A stretch of DNA of 41,518 bases, from positions 1-41,518 of the forward strand of contig CAXTAT010000039.1 in NCBI GenBank assembly GCA_964242415.1. The letters run 5' to 3'. The first letter of the stretch is position 1; each line of letters opens with the position of its first letter. The translations under genes and the position numbers were made by a program. The stretch is from DASWOJ01 sp964242415. Its GTDB lineage: Bacteria > Pseudomonadota > Alphaproteobacteria > Acetobacterales > Acetobacteraceae. This document shows positions 18,451 to 26,419 of this stretch, in pieces. Under the pieces are notes generated by a model. It was not told where the DNA came from. It searched no databases and saw only the letters and a list, made by a program, of their open reading frames with translations.

Positions 18451-20073
18451 GCCTTCGACTACGTGATCGTCGGCGCCGGCGCGGCCGGGTCGGTGCTGGC
18501 CCACCGGCTGACCGAGGACCCGGCCGTCACCGTCTGCGTGCTGGAGGCTGGGCCGCCGGACCGCAATCCCTGGCTGCACATCCCGGCCGGCTTCACCAAG
18601 GTGCTGTTCGACCCCTCCTGCACCTGGCAGTTCAAGACGGAGCCGACGGCCAACACCGCCGGCCGCGCCATCGCCACCACGCAGGGCCGCACCCTGGGCG
18701 GGTCCAGCAGCATCAACGGCCTGGTGTACAACCGCGGCCAGCCCGCCGACCTCGACAGTTGGGCGCAGCGCGGCAACCGTGGCTGGGGCTATGCCGACAT
18801 GCTGCCGTACTACCGCCGCAGCGAGCGGCGGGTCGGCCCCGGCGACCCGGCCAAGCGCGGGCGCGACGGCGCCCTCCCCGTCACCGACATGGACTGGCTG
18901 CACCCGGTCAACGAGGCGTTCATCGCCGGCGCCGTGGCGGCGGGCATCCCGCGCAACCCCGACTACAACAGCGGCGAGCAGGCCGGGGTGGGCTACTTCC
19001 AGCGGGTGATCGAGCGCGGGCGCCGGGTCAGCGCCGCACGCGCCTTCCTGCACCCGGCGCGCAGGCGGCCCAACCTGGAGGTGCGGACCAGCGCCCGCGC
19101 CGGGTCCATCATGTTCGAGGGCAGGCGCGCGGTGGGCGTCAGCATCCTGCGCCAGCCCGGCGGCCCCTCCACCACCGTGCGGGCGCGGCGGGAGGTGGTG
19201 CTGTGCGCGGGCACTGTGAACACGGCGCGGCTGCTGCAAATCTCCGGCGTGGGGCCGGCGGGGCTGCTGGCGGACCTGGGCGTCCCCGTCGTGCACGCGC
19301 TGCCCGGCGTCGGCGAGAACTTCAGGGACCACTACGCCGTGCGCTGCGTGGTGCGGGCGCGGCCGGGCACGGTGACGCTGAACGAGCTGTCGCGTGGGCC
19401 GCGCCTGGCGGGCCAGGTGCTGCGCTGGGCGAGCGGGCGGCCGAGCATCCTCGCCACTTCGCCGTCGCAGGTGCACGTGTTCTGGAAGTCGTGGGACGGG
19501 CTGGACGCGCCGGACCTGCAATGCGTGTTCACGCCCGGCAGCTACCAGCAGGGGCGGACCTACATCCTGGACGGCTACCCCGGCATGACCGCCGGCGCCT
19601 GGCCGCACCGGCCGGAGAGCATCGGCTGGGTGCGCGCCCGCAGCACCGACCCGTTCGTCGATCCGCTGATCCAGCCGAACTACCTGTCCGACGCTGGGGA
19701 CCGCCGGGTGACGCTGGGCGGCATCCGCCTGGTCCGCCGCCTGCTGGCGACGCCGGAACTGGCGCCATTCGTGGATCGGGAGACGCTGCCCGGGCCGGAT
19801 GTGCAGGCGGACGACGAGCTGCTGGACTATGCCCGCGCCAATGGCACCACCTGCTACCACCTGATCGGCACCGCCCGCATGGGGCCGGCCAGCGATCCCG
19901 GCGCGGTGGTGGACGACGCCTTGCGGGTGCACGGGATGGGCGGGCTGCGCGTGGTGGACGCCTCGGTCATGCCCAGCATGCCGTCCGCCAACACCTATGC
20001 CACGACGCTGATGATCGCCGAACGCGGCGCGGACCTGATCCGGGGCCGGGACGCGCCGCGGGATGCCGAGTAG
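18409..20073 (+). CDS. GMC-family FAD oxidoreductase (choline dehydrogenase-like)
   Basis: Up to 554 residues. The FAD-binding loop DYVIVGAGAAGSVLAHRL lies near the N-terminus. GMC signature 1 (GRTLGGSSSINGLVYNRG), signature 2 (GTVNTARLLQISGVGP) and the C-terminal catalytic region with His in TCYHLIGTARMG and Asn in SANTYATT are all present. These enzymes oxidise alcohols or polyols with FAD. Three ATGs lie in a tandem repeat (18409, 18424, 18439). The first overlaps the dehydrogenase stop as ATGA, while the last has AGG directly upstream and begins closest to the conserved core, so the true start is uncertain. Coupling to the decarboxylating dehydrogenase suggests a shared pathway. Confidence 0.92.
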   Translation: MSGAGMSGARMSGDAFDYVIVGAGAAGSVLAHRLTEDPAVTVCVLEAGPPDRNPWLHIPAGFTKVLFDPSCTWQFKTEPTANTAGRAIATTQGRTLGGSSSINGLVYNRGQPADLDSWAQRGNRGWGYADMLPYYRRSERRVGPGDPAKRGRDGALPVTDMDWLHPVNEAFIAGAVAAGIPRNPDYNSGEQAGVGYFQRVIERGRRVSAARAFLHPARRRPNLEVRTSARAGSIMFEGRRAVGVSILRQPGGPSTTVRARREVVLCAGTVNTARLLQISGVGPAGLLADLGVPVVHALPGVGENFRDHYAVRCVVRARPGTVTLNELSRGPRLAGQVLRWASGRPSILATSPSQVHVFWKSWDGLDAPDLQCVFTPGSYQQGRTYILDGYPGMTAGAWPHRPESIGWVRARSTDPFVDPLIQPNYLSDAGDRRVTLGGIRLVRRLLATPELAPFVDRETLPGPDVQADDELLDYARANGTTCYHLIGTARMGPASDPGAVVDDALRVHGMGGLRVVDASVMPSMPSANTYATTLMIAERGADLIRGRDAPRDAE

Positions 20074-20121
20074 GCTGCGGGCTGCCTTGGGTTCATTGCG
20101 AGAGCTGCAGATGGGAGTCCG

Positions 20122-20241
20122 TTGCTGAAAATCACTGATATCGAGACGCCTTCGAGATACCTGGCGGATTGCGCCCTCGATCCCTGCGGCCGAGGCAAGG
20201 ACAAGATGTTCACCTTCGCCGCCCACCCCCAGCCAGCGTAA
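20122..20241 (+). other. Possible small ORF or gene remnant (39 codons)
   Basis: A TTG-initiated frame with GGGAG just upstream encodes LLKITDIETPSRYLADCALD and ends HPQPA. The opening KITDIET resembles the N-terminus of enolase-superfamily (mandelate racemase-like) proteins, but nothing else of such a gene follows. It lies in the 236-base gap between the GMC gene and the binding-protein gene. It may be a remnant or chance. Confidence 0.25.
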
Positions 20242-20309
20242 TACGCCGCCATCACCGGCCGCGCCGGGGTGGTCGAACCCGCCCGAGCCTTGCAGCGAAA
20301 GGTCCGCCC

Positions 20310-21128
20310 ATGAAGCCGCTAGCCCTTGCCGCCATTGCCGCGTGCTTCGCTGCACCGGCCCAATGCGCGGAATTGCCGGACGCCCTCAAGCAGGCGGGCG
20401 CGTTCCGCCTGTCGGTCAATGCCACCTACGCGCCGATGGAGTATCACGACCCGGCCACCAACGAGCTGAAAGGCCTGGACGTCGATTTGGCCGAGGCGAT
20501 CGCCAAGAAGCTCGGGGTCAAGATCACCTGGACCGACGTTCCGTTCGAGCAGTTGATCCCTGGGCTCACCACCGGGCGCAGCGACTTCATCCTCAGCGGT
20601 TTCTCGGACCGCGCCTCCCGGCGGGACACGATGGATTTCGTGGATTACCTGGGCACCGGGCCGCAATTCTTCACGCTGGAGGGCAGCGCCGCCAAGGCGC
20701 CGGCAGATTTGTGCGGCATGAAGGTCGGCACCGTCCGCAGCACGTCCTTCCCGATCGAGATTGAGAAATGGAGCAAGGCGAACTGCGAAGCGTCCGGCAA
20801 GCCCGCGATCCAGTATGTCGGGGGCGAAAACAGCATCGATGTCCGCAATCAGTTGAAGCAGGGCCGGATCGACGCCGCGGTGCAGGGCAGCGAGACCCTG
20901 CCGTATGCGCAGTCGGCCGAGCCGGGCAAGTACCGCATCCTCGGCACGCCGATCGCGCAGGGCTACCAGGGCATCGCCTTCCGCAGGGATGCCGGGCCAT
21001 TGCGCGCGGCGGTGACGGATGCGCTGGCTGGGCTGATCAAGGATGGCAGCTACACGGCGATCCTGGCCAAGTGGGGCCTGTCCGGCAATGCGGTGACGGA
21101 GCCGCTGCTGAACGCCTCCCCGCAATGA
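20310..21128 (+). CDS. Amino acid-type ABC transporter substrate-binding protein (SBP family 3)
   Basis: A 272-residue periplasmic binding protein with a Sec signal (MKPLALAAIAACFAAPAQCA, cleavage before ELP). Family 3 features are clear: FRLSVNATYAPMEYHD, LKGLDVDLAEAIAKKLGV, PFEQLIPGLTTGRSDFILSG and KVGTVRSTSF. Family members bind polar or charged amino acids and related amines, and the true ligand is unknown. Its stop overlaps the permease start (ATGA). The complete three-gene transporter sits between oxidoreductase genes and a NodB-fold hydrolase, so the ligand may be the substrate of one of them. Confidence 0.93.
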   Translation: MKPLALAAIAACFAAPAQCAELPDALKQAGAFRLSVNATYAPMEYHDPATNELKGLDVDLAEAIAKKLGVKITWTDVPFEQLIPGLTTGRSDFILSGFSDRASRRDTMDFVDYLGTGPQFFTLEGSAAKAPADLCGMKVGTVRSTSFPIEIEKWSKANCEASGKPAIQYVGGENSIDVRNQLKQGRIDAAVQGSETLPYAQSAEPGKYRILGTPIAQGYQGIAFRRDAGPLRAAVTDALAGLIKDGSYTAILAKWGLSGNAVTEPLLNASPQ

Positions 21129-21973
21129 GCGCCGCGCCGCACCTCGCAACCGGCTTCCCCGACCTTGCGGGAATGCCGGTCGTCCGCAGGCTGCACTGGG
21201 GCCGCTGGCTGTCGGCCGCATTGATCCTGCTGGTGCTGGCGCTGATCGGGCGTGCCTTCTACCAGGGCCAGATCGAGTGGGCGTATGTCGGCCGCTTCTT
21301 GACGGTCCCCGTCATCCTGGACGGCATTCGCAACACCGTGGTCATGGCGGTGCTGGCAATGGGGCTGGGGATCGTGCTGGGCGTGGTGGTGGCGGTGATG
21401 CGGCTGTCGCCCAATCCGGTGCTGGCGGGGGTGGCGGCCGGCTACACCTGGCTGTTCCGCGGCACGCCGCTGATCCTGCAGTTGCTGTTGTGGTTCAACC
21501 TGGCGCTGGTGTTCCCCACCATCGGCATCCCCGGCCTGTGGTCCGGTCGTGCGGTGGACGTGATGACGCCGTTCCTGGCGGCGCTGCTGGGGCTTGGGAT
21601 CAACCAGGGCGCCTATACGTCCGAGGTGATGCGCGCCGGCATGCTGTCGGTGGACACCGGGCAGTACGAGGCGGCGGCGGCGATCGGCATGGGCCGGCTG
21701 CGGGCGCTGCGGCGGATCATCCTGCCGCAGGCGATGCGGGTGGTGATCCCGCCCTTGGGCAACGAGTTCATCGGCATGGTGAAGGCGACCTCGCTGGCCA
21801 GCGTGATCCAGTATCCCGAAGTGCTGCACAGTGCGGAGAACATCTACTACGCCAACTCCCGCGTGATCGAGCTGCTGATCGTGGCCGGGCTTTGGTACCT
21901 GCTGGTGGTCTCCGTGCTCACCCCGCTGCAGATGCTGCTGGAACGGCGTTTCGCCCGCGGAGCCGCACGGTGA
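21125..21973 (+). CDS. Amino acid-type ABC transporter permease (His/Glu/Gln family)
   Basis: A 282-residue inner-membrane protein. After a polar N-terminus it has about six membrane spans: one near residue 30-50, then the HisM-like core beginning at ILDGIRNTVVMAVLAM. The family hallmarks GYTWLFRGTPLILQL, NQGAYTSEVMRAGM and the EAA coupling loop (YEAAAAIGMGRLRALRRIILPQA) are present. It has only one permease gene in the operon, so it presumably works as a homodimer with the ATPase that follows. Both its start and stop overlap neighbours by four bases. Confidence 0.93.
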   Translation: MSAAPHLATGFPDLAGMPVVRRLHWGRWLSAALILLVLALIGRAFYQGQIEWAYVGRFLTVPVILDGIRNTVVMAVLAMGLGIVLGVVVAVMRLSPNPVLAGVAAGYTWLFRGTPLILQLLLWFNLALVFPTIGIPGLWSGRAVDVMTPFLAALLGLGINQGAYTSEVMRAGMLSVDTGQYEAAAAIGMGRLRALRRIILPQAMRVVIPPLGNEFIGMVKATSLASVIQYPEVLHSAENIYYANSRVIELLIVAGLWYLLVVSVLTPLQMLLERRFARGAAR

Positions 21974-22737
21974 ACACGCCCCTGGTGGCCATCCGCGGCG
22001 TGCAGAAGATGTTCGGCGGTTTCCAGGCGCTGCGTGGCGTGTCGCTGGACGTGGCGGCGGGTGAGGTGCTGTGCCTGATCGGCGCGTCCGGGTCCGGCAA
22101 GACCACGCTGCTGCGCTGCATCAACCAACTGGCGGCGGTTGATCGCGGCGGCATCTGGGTCGATGGCGAGTTGCTGGGGATGCGCGAGCAGGGCAGCCGG
22201 CTGCACCGGCTGACCCAAGCCCAGGTGGCCCGGCAGCGAATGAAGACCGGCATGGTATTCCAGCGCTTCAACCTGTTCCCGCACATGACGGCGCTGGGCA
22301 ACGTCATCGAAGGCCCGGTGCAGGTCCAGGGCCGCCGCGCTGCCGAGGCGCGGGCCGAAGCCATGGCGCTGCTGGGCCGCGTTGGTCTGGCGGACAAGGC
22401 CGGCAACTACCCCTCCCAGCTTTCGGGCGGGCAGCAGCAGCGGGTGGCGATCGCGCGGGCCTTGGCGATGCGCCCGAAGCTGATGCTGTTCGACGAACCG
22501 ACCAGCGCGCTGGACCCCGAACTGGTGGGCGAGGTGTTGGCCGTCATGAAGGAACTCGCCAGGAGCGGCATGACCATGATCACCGTCACCCATGAACTGG
22601 GCTTTGCCCGCGAAGTCGCCGACCGCGTGATCTATATGGACCGCGGCGCCATCGTGGAGCAGGGGCCGCCGGCCCAGGTGCTGGGTTCGCCGCAGGAAGG
22701 GCGCACCCGCGCCTTCCTGTCCGCGGTACTCGGCTGA
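21970..22737 (+). CDS. Amino acid-type ABC transporter ATP-binding protein
   Basis: A 255-residue ATPase with a GTG start overlapping the permease stop (GTGA). Walker A is GASGSGKT (residues 38-45), the signature is LSGGQQQR, Walker B is LMLFDEPTSALDP, and the H-loop is in VTHELGFA. The Q-loop MVFQRFNLFPHMT is of the GlnQ/HisP type. It energises uptake of the ligand bound by the preceding family 3 binding protein. A 119-base gap follows before the next gene, containing only a 24-codon frame from 22737 that I cannot assign. Confidence 0.95.
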   Translation: MNTPLVAIRGVQKMFGGFQALRGVSLDVAAGEVLCLIGASGSGKTTLLRCINQLAAVDRGGIWVDGELLGMREQGSRLHRLTQAQVARQRMKTGMVFQRFNLFPHMTALGNVIEGPVQVQGRRAAEARAEAMALLGRVGLADKAGNYPSQLSGGQQQRVAIARALAMRPKLMLFDEPTSALDPELVGEVLAVMKELARSGMTMITVTHELGFAREVADRVIYMDRGAIVEQGPPAQVLGSPQEGRTRAFLSAVLG

Positions 22738-22856
22738 TGCCCCGCCTGCTGCTTGCGGCGGTGGCCGGCACGCTGGACGCGCTGATCGCCGGTGGGACAA
22801 GGCGCTGCTGAACAAGCGGAGACTCGCTGACAACGCATTGGAGAAGGTAACGATCA

Positions 22857-23741
22857 ATGCTGGACGGTAAGGCCCTGGCGAGCATCCCCCTCGTTCCCAC
22901 CAACCAGGCCGGCCCGGCCCCGCACTATCCATGGCCAGCGCCCTATGCCTCGGCGATGTTCCTGTCCTTCGACGTGGACGCCGAAAGCGCCTGGACCAGC
23001 AAGGACCCGGCACATGCCGAACGCCTGGTGACGATGAGCTTCGGCGGGTTCGAGGCACGGGTCGGCACGCCGAAGCTGCTGGAACTGCTGGACCAACTGG
23101 GCTTGAAGGCGACGTTCTTCATCACGGGATGGTCGGTCGATGCGCATCCCGCGATGTGCGAGGCGATCCTGCATGCCGGGCACGAGGTGGGGCATCATGG
23201 CTACCACCATCTGCTGCCTGACCCGCATGACCCGCATATCGCGGAGGAACTGGATCGCGGCTTCGCGGTGCTGAAAAGCAGGCTGGGGGTTGTGCCCACC
23301 GGCTACCGTGCCCCGTTCGGAGAGTTCAGCGAGGAGCTGCGCGCCGCCCTGGTCCAGCGTGGCATCACCTACACCAGCTCGTTCCGCGACGATGTGCGGC
23401 CATACCGGCACGTCCTGGCGGATGGCACGCCGGGCACCATCGAACTGCCGGTGACGGCGAGCTACGATGACTGGATGCACGGGCTGTCGGCCCGGTTCAG
23501 CCCGCGGCCGATCTTCCCCAGGGAACACGTACTGTCGATCTGGAAGGACGAGTTGGACGAGACGCGGGATTGGGGTGCGCTGGTCACCACCGTGCTGCAC
23601 CCGCAATGCTCCGGCCGTCCGATGCGGCTCCGGCTGCTGCGGGAGTTCCTGACCTACGCCATGTCCTGCCCGGATTTGTGGATCGCCACGGGGCAGGAGA
23701 TCGCGGCGAACTTCATCAAGCACGAGGCCGCCGCGCGCTGA
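22857..23741 (+). CDS. NodB-fold hydrolase (polysaccharide deacetylase family; PuuE/cyclic imidase-like)
   Basis: A 294-residue cytoplasmic protein starting at the ATG at 22857 with GGAG upstream. The NodB motifs are visible: FLSFDVDAES with Asp39 and Asp41, the metal-binding His pair in HHGYHH (His114 and His118), and YRAPFGEFS. The lack of a signal peptide and the N-terminal region place it with the allantoinase PuuE / PgdA-like group, which includes ring-opening enzymes on allantoin or cyclic imides, rather than with exported chitin or peptidoglycan deacetylases. It follows an amino acid-type transporter and precedes a hydantoin-racemase stub, supporting action on a cyclic amide. Activity is inferred. 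Confidence 0.85.
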   Translation: MLDGKALASIPLVPTNQAGPAPHYPWPAPYASAMFLSFDVDAESAWTSKDPAHAERLVTMSFGGFEARVGTPKLLELLDQLGLKATFFITGWSVDAHPAMCEAILHAGHEVGHHGYHHLLPDPHDPHIAEELDRGFAVLKSRLGVVPTGYRAPFGEFSEELRAALVQRGITYTSSFRDDVRPYRHVLADGTPGTIELPVTASYDDWMHGLSARFSPRPIFPREHVLSIWKDELDETRDWGALVTTVLHPQCSGRPMRLRLLREFLTYAMSCPDLWIATGQEIAANFIKHEAAAR

Positions 23742-23774
23742 TGGCCCGCATCCCGGTCATCAACCCGAACTCGT
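23741..23774 (+). pseudogene. 5' stub of a hydantoin/Asp-Glu racemase gene
   Basis: The ATG overlaps the stop of the NodB-fold hydrolase (TGATG). The first residues, MARIPVINPNSS, match the strongly conserved N-terminus of hydantoin racemases (typically RILVINPNSS/T). The similarity ends after a dozen codons, exactly where the 3' end of the minus-strand 2Fe-2S gene begins. The rest of the racemase has been lost, apparently when two gene clusters were joined. Identification rests on this short motif plus context. Confidence 0.5.
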
Positions 23775-24212
23775 CTAGCCGAACAGCTGCATCAGCGCCC
23801 GCTTGATGCCGCCGTAGCCGGTGCAGCGGCATAGGTGGCCAACAAGCAATGCCTCGGCTTCCGCAACGGCCGGCCGGGGTGTTCGGGCGTGCAGCCAGCG
23901 CAGCGTCATCAGCAGCCCCGGCGTGCAGTAGCCGCACTGCAGACCGCCCTCCTCCGCCAGCGCCCGGCTGACAGCGTCGTCGGCGGCGACCCCCTCCACG
24001 GTGGTCACCCGGCGTCCGGCCAACCGGAACGCGGGCACCAGGCAGGCATTGACCGGCTCCCCGTCGAGCCACACCACGCACGCGCCGCAACGGCCGATCG
24101 TACAGCCAGGCTTCGCGCCAGTAAGCTCCAGGTCAAGGCGGAGGATGTCGAGCAAGGTGCGGGTCGGCGGCGCATCCAGCTCGACATCGGCGCCGTTCAC
24201 CGCAAGCCTCAA
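23775..24212 (-). CDS. Molybdenum hydroxylase 2Fe-2S subunit
   Basis: A 145-residue ferredoxin-like small subunit of the xanthine dehydrogenase/CO dehydrogenase family. The first cluster is held by Cys37, Cys42, Cys45 and Cys57 (GCTIGRCGAC). The second, all-helical domain binds by Cys93 and Cys96 (QCGYC) and Cys128 and Cys130 (LCRC). It passes electrons from the molybdenum centre to FAD. The start is a TTG that overlaps the stop of the large subunit as TTGA. It ends one base from the truncated racemase stub of the opposing cluster. Confidence 0.94.
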   Translation of the reverse strand: MRLAVNGADVELDAPPTRTLLDILRLDLELTGAKPGCTIGRCGACVVWLDGEPVNACLVPAFRLAGRRVTTVEGVAADDAVSRALAEEGGLQCGYCTPGLLMTLRWLHARTPRPAVAEAEALLVGHLCRCTGYGGIKRALMQLFG

Positions 24213-26419
24213 AGCACATCGTCCGGGCGGACCGGCAGCCGCCTGACCACGGCGCCCGCCGCATGCGCCACTGCGTTGGCGGCGGCGGCGGCGGCGGCGT
24301 TCAGCACGATCTCGCCGACCCCGCGCGGGCCGATCCCGTCACCGTCGTCCAGCCGGTCGATCGCCAGCATCTCGATCACCGGCGCGTCGGCCAGGGACGG
24401 GATCATGTAGCCGTCGAAGTTGAGGTGCTGGCAACGGCCACCCTGCACCGGGAAATCCTCCATCAGCGCCAGGCCCAGGCCCATCACCGCGCCGCCCTCG
24501 ACCTGGCCCACGAACGGCAGGCTGGCCACCACCGGGCCGCAGGTCGGCGCGATGAACAGCCGCTCGGCGGTCACCCGGCCGGTCCAAGTATCGACCTGCA
24601 CCGTGGCGATGGCGGCGCAACTGCTGAAATCACCGTGGCCTCTTGCACTCGGCGTGTCCGTGCTGGGGATGTCAACCTGCACCGCCGGGGCATGCTCCGC
24701 CGCAAGCACGGCATAGGGCAGCGCCGCCGCGTTGCCGCCCGCCCAAACGCCGCCGGGTCCAAGCCTCAGCGACGTAGCCGGCAGCGACAGCCAGGCTGCG
24801 GCCTGGTCCAGCACCAGCCGGGTCCATGCGGGCGCGGCCAACTGCATGCCGCGATACACCATGCCAGTGTGGCGCGCCGCCGCGACCGGGCCGGTGTCGG
24901 CTGTGCGCGCCGTATCGCCTGCCACCGCGCGCACGTCGCCGGGTTCACAGCCGAGGGCTTGCACCGCGCAGGCGACCGCAACCGCATGCGCGCCCTGCCC
25001 AAGCTCTGCGCCGCCCGACTCCACCTCGATGATCCCGTCGGCGGCGAGCCGGATGCCGAGCGTGCCGCCGTTGGGCGCGCCCTTGCCGAAGCCCTCGCCC
25101 TTGCTGACCAGTGCCAACCCGGTGCCGCGGCGATAGCGGCCCGCACCGGGCGGTTCACGGCGCCGCCAATCGACGTGCTCGCGCGCCGCCTGCAACGCGT
25201 GGCTGGGATGGCATGGCTGCGTGATGACCTGGCCGAACGGGCCAGGAGCGCCGCCCGGGCGCAGGTTGCGGGCACGCATCTCCGCCGGGTCGATCCCAAC
25301 CAGCGCGGCCAGCCGGTCGATCTGCCGTTCGAGCGCGAACTGCGCCTGCGTCGCGCCAAATCCGCGGAACGCGCCGGCCACGCCGTTGTTGGTGTAGACC
25401 GCACGTCCGGACAGTTGCACGGCGTCGAAGCCATACGGGCCGACAGCGTTCTCGATCGCGGCGCCCAGCACCTCGCCGCTGTGGGTGGCATACGCGCCAG
25501 CGTCGAGCAGCAGGTCCATCCGGTAGGCCAGCAAGTGCCCGGCCGCATCGCAGGCCGCGCTGACCCGCATGCGCGCGGCGTGGCGTTTGACCCCGACGGC
25601 GGTGCTCTCGGCACGGTCATAATGCAGCCGGACGGCGCGCCCGGTGCGCAGCGCCAGCAGGCAGGCGATGGGCTGGATGGTCAGGCCATCCTTGCCGCCG
25701 AACGAACCCCCGGTCACGCCGGCCACCACCCGGATGCGCGCCGGATCGAGGCCGAGAATCCCGCCCAACTCGGCGGCGTCGCCGAACGCATCGTGGGTGC
25801 CGGCATGGATCAGCAGACTGCCGTGGCCGTCCGGCTCGACGATGCCGCCCTCGGTCTCCATGAAGGCGTGCATCTGCCGCCCGGTCTCATAGACATCGTC
25901 GATCCGGTGTGCGGCGTTGCGGAACGCGGCCGCTATGTCCCCGGTCGCGTAGTCCGCTGCTTCCAGCAGGTTGCTGTCCGGATGCAGCAGCGGTACGGCC
26001 GGGTCGCAGGCGGTTTCGGGATCGGTCACCGCAGGCAACGCTTCGAGCGACACCCGGATCGCGGCCACGGCTCGCGCCGCCTGGTCCGGCGTGTCGGCGG
26101 CAACGGCGGCGATGGGGTCGCCGACATAGCGCAGGCGGTCATGGCAGAGCACCGGCTGGTCGGCGCGGCGGCGGCCAAATCGGTTGCATCCCGGCACATC
26201 GGCAGCCGTCACCACCGCGGCCACGCCCGGCATCGACGCGGCAAACCCCGTATCGACACCGAGCAGCACCGCATGTGGCACCGTGCTGCGCAGCACCTTG
26301 GCGTGCAGCAGCCCCGGCACCACGCGGTCACTTGGATAAGGCGCGGCCCGCAGCTTCGCCGCCGCGTCCGGCCGCACCGTGAAGCCCAGCCGCAGCGCGT
26401 CGAGGTCCAGGCCGGTCAT
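24209..26419 (-). CDS. Molybdenum hydroxylase large (molybdopterin-binding) subunit
   Basis: A 736-residue catalytic subunit of the xanthine dehydrogenase type. It has the N-terminal a/b hammerhead domain (GLLHAKVLRSTVPHA, then ADVPG), cofactor-binding segments GGSFGGKDGLT and AFRGFGATQAQFALE, GAELGQGAHAVA, and the C-terminal GPRGVGE with the catalytic Glu. Such enzymes hydroxylate N-heterocycles or aldehydes next to a nitrogen or carbonyl, using water as the oxygen source. No AYRCSFR loop with the selenyl-linked Cys of CO dehydrogenase is seen, so it is not a CO dehydrogenase. It starts with ATGA overlap to the FAD gene and ends with TTGA overlap to the 2Fe-2S gene. Confidence 0.94.
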   Translation of the reverse strand: MTGLDLDALRLGFTVRPDAAAKLRAAPYPSDRVVPGLLHAKVLRSTVPHAVLLGVDTGFAASMPGVAAVVTAADVPGCNRFGRRRADQPVLCHDRLRYVGDPIAAVAADTPDQAARAVAAIRVSLEALPAVTDPETACDPAVPLLHPDSNLLEAADYATGDIAAAFRNAAHRIDDVYETGRQMHAFMETEGGIVEPDGHGSLLIHAGTHDAFGDAAELGGILGLDPARIRVVAGVTGGSFGGKDGLTIQPIACLLALRTGRAVRLHYDRAESTAVGVKRHAARMRVSAACDAAGHLLAYRMDLLLDAGAYATHSGEVLGAAIENAVGPYGFDAVQLSGRAVYTNNGVAGAFRGFGATQAQFALERQIDRLAALVGIDPAEMRARNLRPGGAPGPFGQVITQPCHPSHALQAAREHVDWRRREPPGAGRYRRGTGLALVSKGEGFGKGAPNGGTLGIRLAADGIIEVESGGAELGQGAHAVAVACAVQALGCEPGDVRAVAGDTARTADTGPVAAARHTGMVYRGMQLAAPAWTRLVLDQAAAWLSLPATSLRLGPGGVWAGGNAAALPYAVLAAEHAPAVQVDIPSTDTPSARGHGDFSSCAAIATVQVDTWTGRVTAERLFIAPTCGPVVASLPFVGQVEGGAVMGLGLALMEDFPVQGGRCQHLNFDGYMIPSLADAPVIEMLAIDRLDDGDGIGPRGVGEIVLNAAAAAAANAVAHAAGAVVRRLPVRPDDVL

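Noticed and set aside
18376..18460. The ATG-containing triplicate as a CRISPR-like or regulatory repeat array
   Set aside because: There are no spacers; the units are directly tandem and in frame with the GMC protein.
17323..20355. A 1010-codon open frame on the minus strand opposite the dehydrogenase and GMC genes
   Set aside because: It is a high-GC antisense shadow: composition is low-complexity and Arg/His/Gly-rich, while the plus-strand frames carry clear family motifs.
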